Below, one piece after another: positions 42,148 through 50,209 of a stretch of 64,000 nt of DNA. Positions within the stretch are counted from its first letter, which is position 1, and every line of letters begins with the position of its first letter. The position numbers were made by a program, and so were the translations under genes. The stretch is from the NCBI GenBank assembly GCA_900315105.1, contig OMXX01000003.1:84509-148508 (forward strand). The letters run 5' to 3'. The notes below the pieces were generated by a model. It saw only the letters and a list, made by a program, of their open reading frames with translations. It was not told the origin of the DNA and searched no databases. This DNA comes from an uncultured Prevotellaceae bacterium. GTDB lineage: Bacteria > Bacteroidota > Bacteroidia > Bacteroidales > Bacteroidaceae.

Positions 42148-43812
42148 ATGACACACAAACCAATAATCTACCAAGTATTTACGCGATTGTACGGAAACCG
42201 CAATACTACCCGAAAAGAGTGGGGTAGTGTTGAGGAAAATGGTACAGGCAAATTCTCTGATTTTGATACAAAGACGCTGAAGGCGATAAAGCAGATGGGC
42301 GTATCTCACATCTGGTACACAGGTGTTATTCGTCATGCCTCTCAGACGGATTTCTCCAAGTTCGGCATACCTACCCAGCACCCTTCCGTTGTTAAGGGTA
42401 AGGCTGGTTCTCCATACGCTATTTGCGACTATTATGATGTTGATCCTGATCTTGCTGATAACGTAAATGATAGGATGAAGGAGTTTGAGGCTCTTGTTTC
42501 CCGTACCCACAAGGCAGGACTCAAGATGTTCATCGACTTTGTGCCTAACCATGTTGCGCGTCAGTATCTCAGCATAGCAAAGCCGAAGGGCGTTGTTGAT
42601 CTCGGAGCTGATGATGATAAGAATCAGGGCTTCAATCCTCAGAACAATTTCTACTATTGCCCTGGTCTCAAGCTTGAGACTCCCCAGCCTTCCGATTACG
42701 AGGAATATCCTGCCAAAGCCACCGGCAACGACCATTTCGACAACCGTCCCGGAATGAATGACTGGTACGAAACCGTAAAACTCAACTACGGTATTGACTA
42801 CTGGACTCATTTCGGGCATTTCGACCCAATCCCTGACACTTGGAAGAAGATGACGGAGATACTCCTTTTCTGGGCTTCCAAAGGCGTTGACGGCTTCCGT
42901 TGCGATATGGCTGAGATGGTGCCAGCCGCTTTCTGGGCATACGCTACCCGTGAGGTCAAGGCAAAGTATCCTGACATTCTCTTCATGGGTGAGGTGTATA
43001 ATCCTGCTGAATACCGCAACTATATCCATTCCGGCTTTGACTGGATGTACGACAAGGTGGGAATGTATGACACTATGCGAGCCGTTACCTGCGGTTTTGC
43101 CTCTGCAACAGCCATTACAGGTGCGTGGCAAGCGGTTGATGACATCAAGGAGCACATGGTTTATTTCCTTGAGAATCATGACGAGCAGCGTGTGGCATCC
43201 GATTTCTTTGCTGGCGATGGCAAGAAGGGAATACCTGCTATGGTGGCTTCCGTGCTGATGAAATCATCTCCTTTCATGCTCTATGCTGCCGAGGAATATG
43301 GTGAGAAGGGTATGGATAAGGAAGGCTTTTCGGGCAAGGACGGCCGTACCACTATCTTCGACTACTGGAGCATCGATACGCTTTGCAGAGCCGCTTCCGA
43401 TGAGCTTACCGACGATGAGAAATACATCTATCAGATGCATGAGAAAACCATGCAGATTGCCCGAAAGGAGAAGGCTGTCGATGGCGATTTCTATGATCTG
43501 ATGTATGTAAATCCGTGGTCAGAGCACTTTGACAACAACAAGCAGTATGCTTTTCTGCGCAAGAAAGAGGATGAACTGCTCTTTGTCGTGGTCAATTTCG
43601 ATGATAGGGATGTGGATGTGCAGGTGAGAATGGCTCCACACGCTATGGAATTCTTGCAGATTCCGGAAGGCAAATACAAGTCAAAGGATCTTCTTTCCGC
43701 TGAAAAACAGACCATTGAACTCGCTTCTGACGCTCTCGTGCCTATGACGATCAAGGCAAGAAGTGCAAGAGTGTGGAAGTTCACCCTATCTCCCTCTCCC
43801 TTGTTTTCCTAA
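42148..43812 (+). CDS. GH13 alpha-amylase family glycoside hydrolase
   Basis: A 554-residue TIM-barrel enzyme acting on alpha-glucans. Catalytic residues are the nucleophile D253 (GFRCDMAEM), the acid/base E282 (FMGEVYNP) and D345 (ENHDEQR). The first conserved region is FIDFVPNHVA. There is no signal peptide (starts MTHKPIIYQVFTRLYG), so it is cytoplasmic, perhaps in glycogen or maltodextrin turnover. ATG 42148 is preferred over an in-frame GTG at 42133. The last residues (SPSPLFS) are read from the repeat DNA at the edge of the palindromic region, so the natural C-terminus may have been altered. Confidence 0.88.
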   Translation: MTHKPIIYQVFTRLYGNRNTTRKEWGSVEENGTGKFSDFDTKTLKAIKQMGVSHIWYTGVIRHASQTDFSKFGIPTQHPSVVKGKAGSPYAICDYYDVDPDLADNVNDRMKEFEALVSRTHKAGLKMFIDFVPNHVARQYLSIAKPKGVVDLGADDDKNQGFNPQNNFYYCPGLKLETPQPSDYEEYPAKATGNDHFDNRPGMNDWYETVKLNYGIDYWTHFGHFDPIPDTWKKMTEILLFWASKGVDGFRCDMAEMVPAAFWAYATREVKAKYPDILFMGEVYNPAEYRNYIHSGFDWMYDKVGMYDTMRAVTCGFASATAITGAWQAVDDIKEHMVYFLENHDEQRVASDFFAGDGKKGIPAMVASVLMKSSPFMLYAAEEYGEKGMDKEGFSGKDGRTTIFDYWSIDTLCRAASDELTDDEKYIYQMHEKTMQIARKEKAVDGDFYDLMYVNPWSEHFDNNKQYAFLRKKEDELLFVVVNFDDRDVDVQVRMAPHAMEFLQIPEGKYKSKDLLSAEKQTIELASDALVPMTIKARSARVWKFTLSPSPLFS

Positions 43813-43858
43813 CAGTTATATGTTAGATAGCTGTAAGTCCGTGTCAACCATGCGTGTG

Positions 43859-43891
43859 CAAAGTTACTAATTTATTTTGGGGAACTGCAAA
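43859..43891 (-). promoter_or_regulatory. Leftward promoter between inverted sites
   Basis: On the minus strand TTTG (43888-43891) and TAACTTTG (43859-43866) are 21 bases apart. It points towards the 3' end of the GH13 gene, where no minus-strand gene exists. It lies between two inverted 22-bp repeats; turning the segment around would aim it at the downstream gene. Confidence 0.6.
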
Positions 43892-44051
43892 GAAAACGCG
43901 GAAAAAACACGACAGATAGCATAAATGTTTAGTTGCGATGTCTAAGGTGTTGATAATCAGAAGAATATTTTCGGAAGGCAGCTCGTTTGGAATGCTATCT
44001 AACATATAACTGTTATATAAAACACACACAGGGGTAGTCTGTATTTTACCC

Positions 44052-44097
44052 CAAATAATATATAATATAATAATATTATTATATTATATATTATTTG
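44052..44097. repeat. Perfect 46-bp AT palindrome
   Basis: The bases 44052-44097 (CAAATAATATAT ... ATATATTATTTG) equal their own reverse complement with no spacer. All but the two outer bases are A or T. It is the centre of the larger imperfect palindrome and can extrude as a cruciform. Confidence 0.9.
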
Positions 44098-44224
44098 ACC
44101 ATAGGACGCCCATACCCCCTGTCCCTTGTTTATCTAACGGTTATATGTTAGGTGGTTATCTTCAGTAAATGCTTTTCCGAAAATAAGTTTCTGATTGTCA
44201 AAACGTTAAGCCGCGAATGAATGC

Positions 44225-44293
44225 TTTTTTTGAGGAAATAACGTAATTTTTTGCATTTTTCTTACATTTCCTCAAAAAATATTCTTACCTTTG
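44225..44293 (+). promoter_or_regulatory. Rightward promoter with upstream dyad
   Basis: TACCTTTG at 44286-44293 would drive the thioredoxin-like gene at 44478. Immediately upstream, TTTTTTGAGGAAAT (44225-44238) and ATTTCCTCAAAAAA (44266-44279) form a perfect 14-bp inverted repeat, a candidate operator. Confidence 0.55.
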
Positions 44294-44310
44294 CACCATG
44301 AAAACGAAAG

Positions 44311-44400
44311 CCTATGAGCGTCATAGTTGTAAGTCCGTTGTAATACCGTTGTAAGTCCGTTTCAAGTCCGTTCGCAGAAACGACCATAAAGCGGAGTTTC
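44311..44400. repeat. 11-nt phased intergenic element, copy 6 (half-element)
   Basis: Words GTAAGTCCGTT, GTAATACCGTT, GTAAGTCCGTT and TCAAGTCCGTT run in 11-base phase, then the array ends near CGCAGAAACGA. The right arm is mostly missing. It lies in the presumed leader of the following gene. Confidence 0.7.
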
Positions 44401-44477
44401 AAGATACGATTACTAACCTCAATGGCGATTAAAAACAAGAACAATAACTAAAACAAAAACTAAAAAACAAAACGACG

Positions 44478-45626
44478 ATGAAACAATCCTTTATCACATT
44501 TATGCTTCTACTCACCGCAATCTGCAGTTGGGCACAGAAGTCAAAGGCTTCTGACGAAAAGCCTATTGCCCCAATAATTGTTGAAGGCACTTTAGAGGGT
44601 GTGCCTGATGGTACTGTCATTATGGTACAGGAACGTAAGGGAGGAACTAAGAGCTTTTTCAGAGAAATTGGAGAAGGAATTGATACTCTAAGAAATGGTA
44701 TATTCAGAATAGTTTACACTCCCATGAATCAAGTTGACGAATATATGTTGACTGTGGAAAAAAGTCCTCGTTATTTGCTTATCTATGTTTCTCCTGGCTC
44801 AAAGGCTACTATAACAGGTGTTGGAGTTCATCCTTCACATTGGTATGTGAAGAGTGACAATCCAAAACAAATCGAGGCAAATGAATATCGTGCATATTTG
44901 GATGAGAAGCTCCCAAGATATTGGGATTTGCAAGAAAAAAGAGACAGAAGTACAGTAGAAGCAGATTCTCTATATGTTGAGTACATGATTGAATTTATGA
45001 AAGATAGAAAATATAGTTCTGTTTTTGCAAGCAACCTCTGTACTCTTTCCCTCATGATTTTAGAAGGTAAAAATAAGGGAATAAGGGAAAAGGCAGTTAA
45101 GTTGTTGGCAATAGTTCCGAAGGATGAAGAACAGCGTGATCAAAACATCTATGATGCAAAAAAACGCTTGTTGCCAAAATACAGTCCTATAAAGAATGGC
45201 GAGAAGTTGCATGATTTCGTGCTTTATGATCATCAGGGTAAGGTGCATCACCTGACGGAATTCAATGGTAATGGCAAGTATCTTTTGCTTGAATTCAATT
45301 CAAGAGCATGTGTGCCATGTGTGGAACATCGTCCAAATGCTGTGCTCAATAATCTCTACAAGAATCATTCCGACAAGGTGGATATGCTTATGGTGAATTG
45401 TGATCCTCCGTATTATTGGGATATAGAATGTAAAGACCCGAATAAATACGGAAGAGATCCTTGGCATGAATGGAATGACAAAAAGGGTGCAGAGGACATT
45501 AAGCAGAGATACGGAACAGAAACAGGTCCGAGCTATTTCTTCGTCTCTCCAGATGGCACGATTCTTGGCAAGATAAGCTATCAAGAGGATTTGAAGGCTG
45601 CTATTGCGAAGTATTTCAAGCTATGA
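44478..45626 (+). CDS. Exported thioredoxin-fold protein (TlpA-like, DUF4369-type N-terminus)
   Basis: A 382-residue protein with signal peptide (ending CSWAQ), an N-terminal beta domain resembling DUF4369 (VEGTLEGVPDGTVIMVQE), a helical middle, and a C-terminal thioredoxin fold (about residues 240-382) with the redox pair CVPC in EFNSRACVPCVEHRP. It probably acts on thiols of periplasmic or surface proteins. The signal peptide and layout resemble the larger protein at 34818-37292. Its promoter region is the palindromic segment upstream, with a leader of about 180 bases. Confidence 0.8.
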   Translation: MKQSFITFMLLLTAICSWAQKSKASDEKPIAPIIVEGTLEGVPDGTVIMVQERKGGTKSFFREIGEGIDTLRNGIFRIVYTPMNQVDEYMLTVEKSPRYLLIYVSPGSKATITGVGVHPSHWYVKSDNPKQIEANEYRAYLDEKLPRYWDLQEKRDRSTVEADSLYVEYMIEFMKDRKYSSVFASNLCTLSLMILEGKNKGIREKAVKLLAIVPKDEEQRDQNIYDAKKRLLPKYSPIKNGEKLHDFVLYDHQGKVHHLTEFNGNGKYLLLEFNSRACVPCVEHRPNAVLNNLYKNHSDKVDMLMVNCDPPYYWDIECKDPNKYGRDPWHEWNDKKGAEDIKQRYGTETGPSYFFVSPDGTILGKISYQEDLKAAIAKYFKL

Positions 45627-45638
45627 ATTGGATATGAG

Positions 45639-45672
45639 AAAAGGCTCACCCAATATATGAGTGAGCCTTTAC
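45639..45672 (+). terminator. Terminator after the thioredoxin-like gene
   Basis: AAAAGGCTCAC pairs with GTGAGCCTTT. The following 45 bases up to the convergent ligase gene are low-complexity CTATCTAC/CTTTAC words. Confidence 0.75.
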
Positions 45673-45708
45673 TATCTACATTATACTTTACACTATCTAC
45701 TTTACTCT

Positions 45709-47364
45709 TTACTTGTAGAGATAGCGCTTGATACTCTTCTTCGGAGTCTTCTCAAATTCCTCTTCCTGAATCTCGATTGCAGCAAGTTTGCAGTACGCTG
45801 GCTGTGTCTCGTTAAGCGTCTGGCGGTTCTGCTCCATAGTCTTCTTTATCTGCTCCATTGAGAGGTTCTGAGTCTTGGCTTCATCGAAGTCTGGATAAAC
45901 GAGACCTACGAGCTTGTCATCACGCTGGACGACGAGACACTCAGTAACCAATGGTAAAGAGTTGAGAGCATCCTCAATCTCCTCTGGGAAGATGTTCTGA
46001 CCGCTTGCACCGAGAAGCATGTTCTTTGAGCGTCCCCTGATGAAGATATTGCCGTTTGAGTCGATAACACCGAGGTCGCCTGTGTGATACCATCCTTCTG
46101 CATCAAGAGCCTGCTTGGTAGCCTCTTCATTCTTGAAGTAGCCGAGCATCACGTTCATGCCTCTTGTGAGAATCTCGCCCGGAATCTTGTGAGGATCTGC
46201 AGAGTCTATCTTAACCTCCATATTCACAGCAGCCTTTCCGCAAGAGCCTGGCACGTGTTCTTTCCAGTCGTTGTATGAGATAATAGGGGCACACTCTGTT
46301 GCGCCATATCCCACGGTGAAAGGCAATCCGATGAAGTGCAGGAACTGCTCAATCTCCTGATTGAAGGCAGCACCGCCGATTATGATTTCGTAGAAACGTC
46401 CGCCGAAAGCCTTCTCGACCTCTGCGCGAATCTTCTCGCGAACCTTTAGCGAAACTAACGGAGTCTTGAGAAGTATCTTCATTGCAGGTGTATCGAGCTT
46501 TGGCAATACTTTCTTCCTGATAATCTTCTCGATGACCAAAGGTACTGCAACGATGACTACAGGCTTTATCTCTGCAAATGCCTGAGCCACAACGGCTGGA
46601 GAAGGGATACGGGTGAGGAAGAAAATATGACAACCAGATGCAAACTCCTTGATGAACTCGAACGCCATGCCGTACATGTGAGCCATAGGAAGGATGCTGA
46701 TAGTGTTGTCGCCAGGATGCAGACATCTGTCAAGCGCCCCGTTGGCAAAGATCAGGTTGCTCCACATGGCGCGGTATGGAATCATTACGCCTTTTGAGAA
46801 GCCTGTTGTGCCTGATGTGTAGTTGATAAGTGCCAATTCATCGGGATCCTGTTCCTTGTAGTAACTCACCATTTCCTTGCGGAAGAACTTAGGGAACTTC
46901 TGGCCGAACAGCAAGTTGAGGTTCTCTCTTGCGTATGTGAGTTTGTCGGTACGAGAGACCATGAGGGAATAGTCGGGTATGTTGACGATTCCGTGAAGGT
47001 CAGGCATCTTATCCGGATCAATCTGTGTAGATACAACATCGCCCACAAAGAGGAGCTTGGCCTCAGAATGGTTTACGATGTTATGAATCTGGTCGGCAGT
47101 AAACTCATGTAGGATAGGAACAGCAACTGCTCCGTAAGTGAGAGTGGCAAGGAAAGCAACAGCCCAGTTGCTCATATTGCGTCCGCAAAGGGCAATCTTG
47201 TCACCCCTTTGAATGCCGCTTTCCTTAAACAGGATGTGAAGTTTCTCTATTTTACGGGCAACATCCTGATATTGGAGTGTAACTCCCTTGTAGTCAGTAA
47301 GTGCATCGAAGTTCCAATACTTCTTAATGCAATCTTCTATACAAGCGTTAAAACTATTTTCCAT
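45709..47364 (-). CDS. Long-chain fatty acid--CoA ligase (AMP-forming)
   Basis: A 551-residue adenylate-forming enzyme that activates fatty acids with ATP and CoA at the membrane. The P-loop-like motif is YTSGTTGFSKGV (about residues 185-196), followed by GYGATECAP and YHTGDLG, and the C-terminal lysine lies in EKTPKKSIKRYLY. The type resembles FadD15-like ligases. It stands alone, with a -7 box upstream, and is divergent from ftsY. Probably recycles free fatty acids for lipid synthesis. Confidence 0.9.
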   Translation of the reverse strand: MENSFNACIEDCIKKYWNFDALTDYKGVTLQYQDVARKIEKLHILFKESGIQRGDKIALCGRNMSNWAVAFLATLTYGAVAVPILHEFTADQIHNIVNHSEAKLLFVGDVVSTQIDPDKMPDLHGIVNIPDYSLMVSRTDKLTYARENLNLLFGQKFPKFFRKEMVSYYKEQDPDELALINYTSGTTGFSKGVMIPYRAMWSNLIFANGALDRCLHPGDNTISILPMAHMYGMAFEFIKEFASGCHIFFLTRIPSPAVVAQAFAEIKPVVIVAVPLVIEKIIRKKVLPKLDTPAMKILLKTPLVSLKVREKIRAEVEKAFGGRFYEIIIGGAAFNQEIEQFLHFIGLPFTVGYGATECAPIISYNDWKEHVPGSCGKAAVNMEVKIDSADPHKIPGEILTRGMNVMLGYFKNEEATKQALDAEGWYHTGDLGVIDSNGNIFIRGRSKNMLLGASGQNIFPEEIEDALNSLPLVTECLVVQRDDKLVGLVYPDFDEAKTQNLSMEQIKKTMEQNRQTLNETQPAYCKLAAIEIQEEEFEKTPKKSIKRYLYK

Positions 47365-47412
47365 ATTCTATGTATTTCGCAACAAAAATTGCTCAAATTT
47401 CCTTTCGGTGTG

Positions 47413-47420
47413 CAAAGGTA
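47413..47420 (-). promoter_or_regulatory. -7 box of the acyl-CoA ligase gene
   Basis: TACCTTTG on the minus strand, 49 bases before the start. Confidence 0.6.
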
Positions 47421-47577
47421 CAGACTTTTCTGCACATTTCAAAATCTTATGTGCAATTTTTTGACTTTTACCCTTGAAATTGGGGATTTTAAACTTTTTA
47501 TTGCTCATTTTTGTTATAAAATACCTTATTTTATGCATTTTTTGTCTCTATATCAATAAAATGTCATTTTTTTTTCT

Positions 47578-47585
47578 TAATTTTG
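47578..47585 (+). promoter_or_regulatory. ftsY promoter -7 box
   Basis: TAATTTTG, 38 bases before ftsY. Confidence 0.6.
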
Positions 47586-47622
47586 CAAGCAAGTTTTATT
47601 TTTATAAGGACAAAACGCTATT

Positions 47623-48576
47623 ATGGGATTTTTCGGCTTTTTTAGCAAGGAAAAGAAAGAGACGCTTGACAAGGGTCTAGAGAAAACCAAGACAGGCATG
47701 TTTGACAAGCTTGCTCGCGTCGTTGCAGGCAAGAGTAAGGTTGATGACGACGTACTTGATGACCTTGAGGAAGTGCTCATTACAAGTGATGTGGGTGTGG
47801 ATACGACCCTCAAGATTATTGAGCGTATCGAGAAGCGCGTGGCACGCGACAAGTACGTTTCAACGAAGGAACTTAACGGTATCCTGCGCGATGAGATTGC
47901 GTCTCTTCTTGCCGAGAACCATTCAAATGACCTTGAAGACTGGGATCTCCCGTCTGACCATAAGCCGTATGTCATTCTAGTTGTCGGCGTGAATGGAGTG
48001 GGTAAGACCACTACAATCGGCAAGCTTGCATGGCAGTTCAAACAGGCTGGCAAGAAGGTATATCTCGGTGCAGCCGATACATTCCGTGCCGCTGCCGTTG
48101 AGCAGATTTGCATCTGGGGTGAGCGCGTAGGTGTTCCTGTTATCAAGCAGCAGATGGGTTCCGATCCTGCTTCTGTTGCCTTTGATACCATCTCTTCTGC
48201 CAAGGCAAACGGTGCTGACGTGGTTATCATCGATACTGCCGGCCGTCTGCACAACAAGGTTGGTTTGATGAACGAGCTGAAGAAAATCAAGGACGTGATG
48301 AAGAAGGTTATGCCGGATGCACCTGACGAGGTAATGCTCGTTCTTGACGGTTCCACCGGTCAGAATGCCTTTGAGCAGGCAAAGCAGTTTGCTGCCGTTA
48401 CCCAGATATCAAGTATGGCTATCACCAAGCTTGACGGTACAGCAAAGGGTGGTGTTGTGATAGGTATCAGCGATCAGTTGAAGGTGCCTGTTAAGTATAT
48501 CGGTCTTGGCGAGGGAATGACTGACCTTCAGCTATTTAACAAGAGGCAGTTTGTTGATTCACTATTCGGCGAATGA
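47623..48576 (+). CDS. ftsY: Signal recognition particle receptor FtsY
   Basis: A 317-residue SRP GTPase that receives ribosome-SRP complexes at the membrane. The N domain is about residues 20-105. The G1 motif is GVNGVGKTT (122-130), followed by DTAGR and TKLDGTAKGG. The long acidic A domain of the E. coli protein is absent; the N-terminus MGFFGFFSKEKKE is short and amphipathic. The stop overlaps the rimO start by four bases. Confidence 0.96.
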   Translation: MGFFGFFSKEKKETLDKGLEKTKTGMFDKLARVVAGKSKVDDDVLDDLEEVLITSDVGVDTTLKIIERIEKRVARDKYVSTKELNGILRDEIASLLAENHSNDLEDWDLPSDHKPYVILVVGVNGVGKTTTIGKLAWQFKQAGKKVYLGAADTFRAAAVEQICIWGERVGVPVIKQQMGSDPASVAFDTISSAKANGADVVIIDTAGRLHNKVGLMNELKKIKDVMKKVMPDAPDEVMLVLDGSTGQNAFEQAKQFAAVTQISSMAITKLDGTAKGGVVIGISDQLKVPVKYIGLGEGMTDLQLFNKRQFVDSLFGE

Positions 48577-49877
48577 AGAAAAACCAGATAGATATAATAA
48601 CTCTTGGTTGTTCTAAGAATCTTGTGGATAGCGAATCTCTTATGCGATTGTTTCAGCGTAAGGGATTTGTTTGTAAACATGATGCGGAGCGTGTAGAGGG
48701 TGAGTATGTGGTGATAAATACCTGCGGTTTCATCGAGGATGCCAAGCAGGAAAGCATAGACACGATACTTGAGTTTGCTCAGGCTCGTGAAGAAGGACTG
48801 ATTGCCGGATTGTACGTCATGGGGTGCCTTTCCCAGAGATACCAGAAGGAACTTGAGGCAGAAATCCCGCAGGTGGACAAGTATTACGGCAAGTTCAACT
48901 ATAAGCAGTTGCTTGAAGACCTTCCTGCACCTACACAGAAAGCTGACGAGAAGGCTTCTGTAAAGCAGGACACAACACCTTCACATTATTCTTATATAAA
49001 GATTAGTGAGGGGTGTGACCGTAATTGCGCATATTGTGCTATTCCTATCATTACCGGCAAGCATGTGTCACGTCCGAAGGAGGAGATACTTGACGAGGTT
49101 CGTGCGCTTGTGGCAGAAGGCGTGAAGGAATTTCAGGTTATTGCTCAGGAACTTACATACTACGGAGTGGATCTGTATGGCAAGCGTAAGATAGCCGAAC
49201 TTATCGATGAAATGGCGCAAATAAAAGGTGTGAAGTGGATAAGACTTCATTATGCTTATCCGAATCAGTTCCCTATGGAACTGCTTGACGTGATGCGTCG
49301 TAATGATAATGTCTGCAAATATCTCGACATTGCTCTTCAGCATATTTCCGACAGAATGCTTGACCGTATGCGTCGTAACACTACCAAGCAGGAAACAATG
49401 CATCTGATAGAGGAATTGCGAAAGGCTATGCCTGGAATACATCTCCGCACTACGCTCATGGTGGGTTTCCCCGGTGAGACGGAGGAGGATTTCAAGGAAC
49501 TCATGGAGTTCACTCGTTGGGCTCGCTTCGAGAGAATGGGCGCTTTTGCCTATTCAGAGGAGGAAGGCACATACAGCGCAGAGCATTATGAGGATGATGT
49601 TCCGAAGGAAGTGAAGGATGCAAGACTTAGCAAGCTCATGCGTCTGCAACAAGGCATTTCTGCAGAGATAGAGGCTGAGAAGATTGGCAAGACGATGAAG
49701 GTTATCGTTGACAGAAGGGAGGGCGACTACTATGTAGGTCGTAGCGAGTTCTGTTCACCTGAGGTAGATCCCGAGGTCCTCATACCTGTTGCAAGTCGTC
49801 GCTTGCGCAAGGGGTGCTTCTACAACGTGAAAATAACCGGAGCAGAGGAATTTGACCTCTACGGAGAGGTTGTTTGA
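48573..49877 (+). CDS. rimO: Ribosomal protein S12 methylthiotransferase RimO
   Basis: A 434-residue radical SAM enzyme that adds a methylthio group to an aspartate of ribosomal protein S12. The N-terminal cluster uses Cys13, Cys51 and Cys85. The radical SAM cluster uses Cys148, Cys152 and Cys155 (CDRNCAYC). A TRAM domain closes the protein (about 370-434). The motif ISEGCDRNCAYCAIP and the absence of the MiaB-specific C-terminus favour RimO over MiaB. Translation is coupled to ftsY by ATGA overlap. Confidence 0.94.
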   Translation: MKKNQIDIITLGCSKNLVDSESLMRLFQRKGFVCKHDAERVEGEYVVINTCGFIEDAKQESIDTILEFAQAREEGLIAGLYVMGCLSQRYQKELEAEIPQVDKYYGKFNYKQLLEDLPAPTQKADEKASVKQDTTPSHYSYIKISEGCDRNCAYCAIPIITGKHVSRPKEEILDEVRALVAEGVKEFQVIAQELTYYGVDLYGKRKIAELIDEMAQIKGVKWIRLHYAYPNQFPMELLDVMRRNDNVCKYLDIALQHISDRMLDRMRRNTTKQETMHLIEELRKAMPGIHLRTTLMVGFPGETEEDFKELMEFTRWARFERMGAFAYSEEEGTYSAEHYEDDVPKEVKDARLSKLMRLQQGISAEIEAEKIGKTMKVIVDRREGDYYVGRSEFCSPEVDPEVLIPVASRRLRKGCFYNVKITGAEEFDLYGEVV

Positions 49878-49935
49878 TTCGTGAATCTTGATTTGGCATT
49901 TATAAACCTAAATCGAAATATAATATTTGTAAGTT

Positions 49936-50208
49936 ATGACGAATAAGGAATTTATATCACAGATAGCCAAACAGACAGGCTACAAGGTTGATGATGTCCA
50001 GAGAATTGTGCGTACGACGTTCAGTTCGATTGCTGATGAACTCGTAGAGGGCGAGGCTGCCAATGTGACAGGTCTCGGAACCTTCGAGGTTCGTAAGCGC
50101 ATGGAGCGTGTTATAAAGAATCCTTCCACGGGACAGAAAATGCTCGTTCCACCGAAGCTTGTTGTGAATTTTAAACCTTATGGTTCATTAAAAGAAATGC
50201 TGAAGTAA
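49936..50208 (+). CDS. HU family DNA-binding protein
   Basis: A 90-residue histone-like protein that dimerises and bends DNA. MTNKEFISQIAKQTGYKVDDVQRIVRT forms the helical base and GLGTFEVRKRMERVIKNPSTGQKMLVPPKLVVNF the DNA-clasping beta arms. Length is standard. Followed after one base by a second HU-type gene encoding a membrane fusion, so the two are probably one transcript and may form mixed dimers (inference). Confidence 0.92.
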   Translation: MTNKEFISQIAKQTGYKVDDVQRIVRTTFSSIADELVEGEAANVTGLGTFEVRKRMERVIKNPSTGQKMLVPPKLVVNFKPYGSLKEMLK

Positions 50209-50209
50209 T

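Larger units (their letters stand above)
43809..44155. other. Three recombination-like sites in a large imperfect palindrome
   Basis: CTAACAGTTATATGTTAG occurs at 43809-43826 on plus, in inverted orientation at 43998-44015 (22 bp perfect inverted match with the first, 43810-43831 and 43994-44015), and as CTAACGGTTATATGTTAG at 44134-44151 on plus. Each has 6-bp arms CTAACA/TGTTAG around an asymmetric GTTATA core, like a small site-specific recombinase core. The second and third copies are arms of an imperfect palindrome of about 125 bases each centred near 44075. No gene is seen in 43813-44477. Confidence 0.6.

Noticed and set aside
42103..43179. Long minus-strand frame opposite the GH13 gene
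   Set aside because: The plus strand encodes all GH13 catalytic motifs; the opposite frame is an open shadow.
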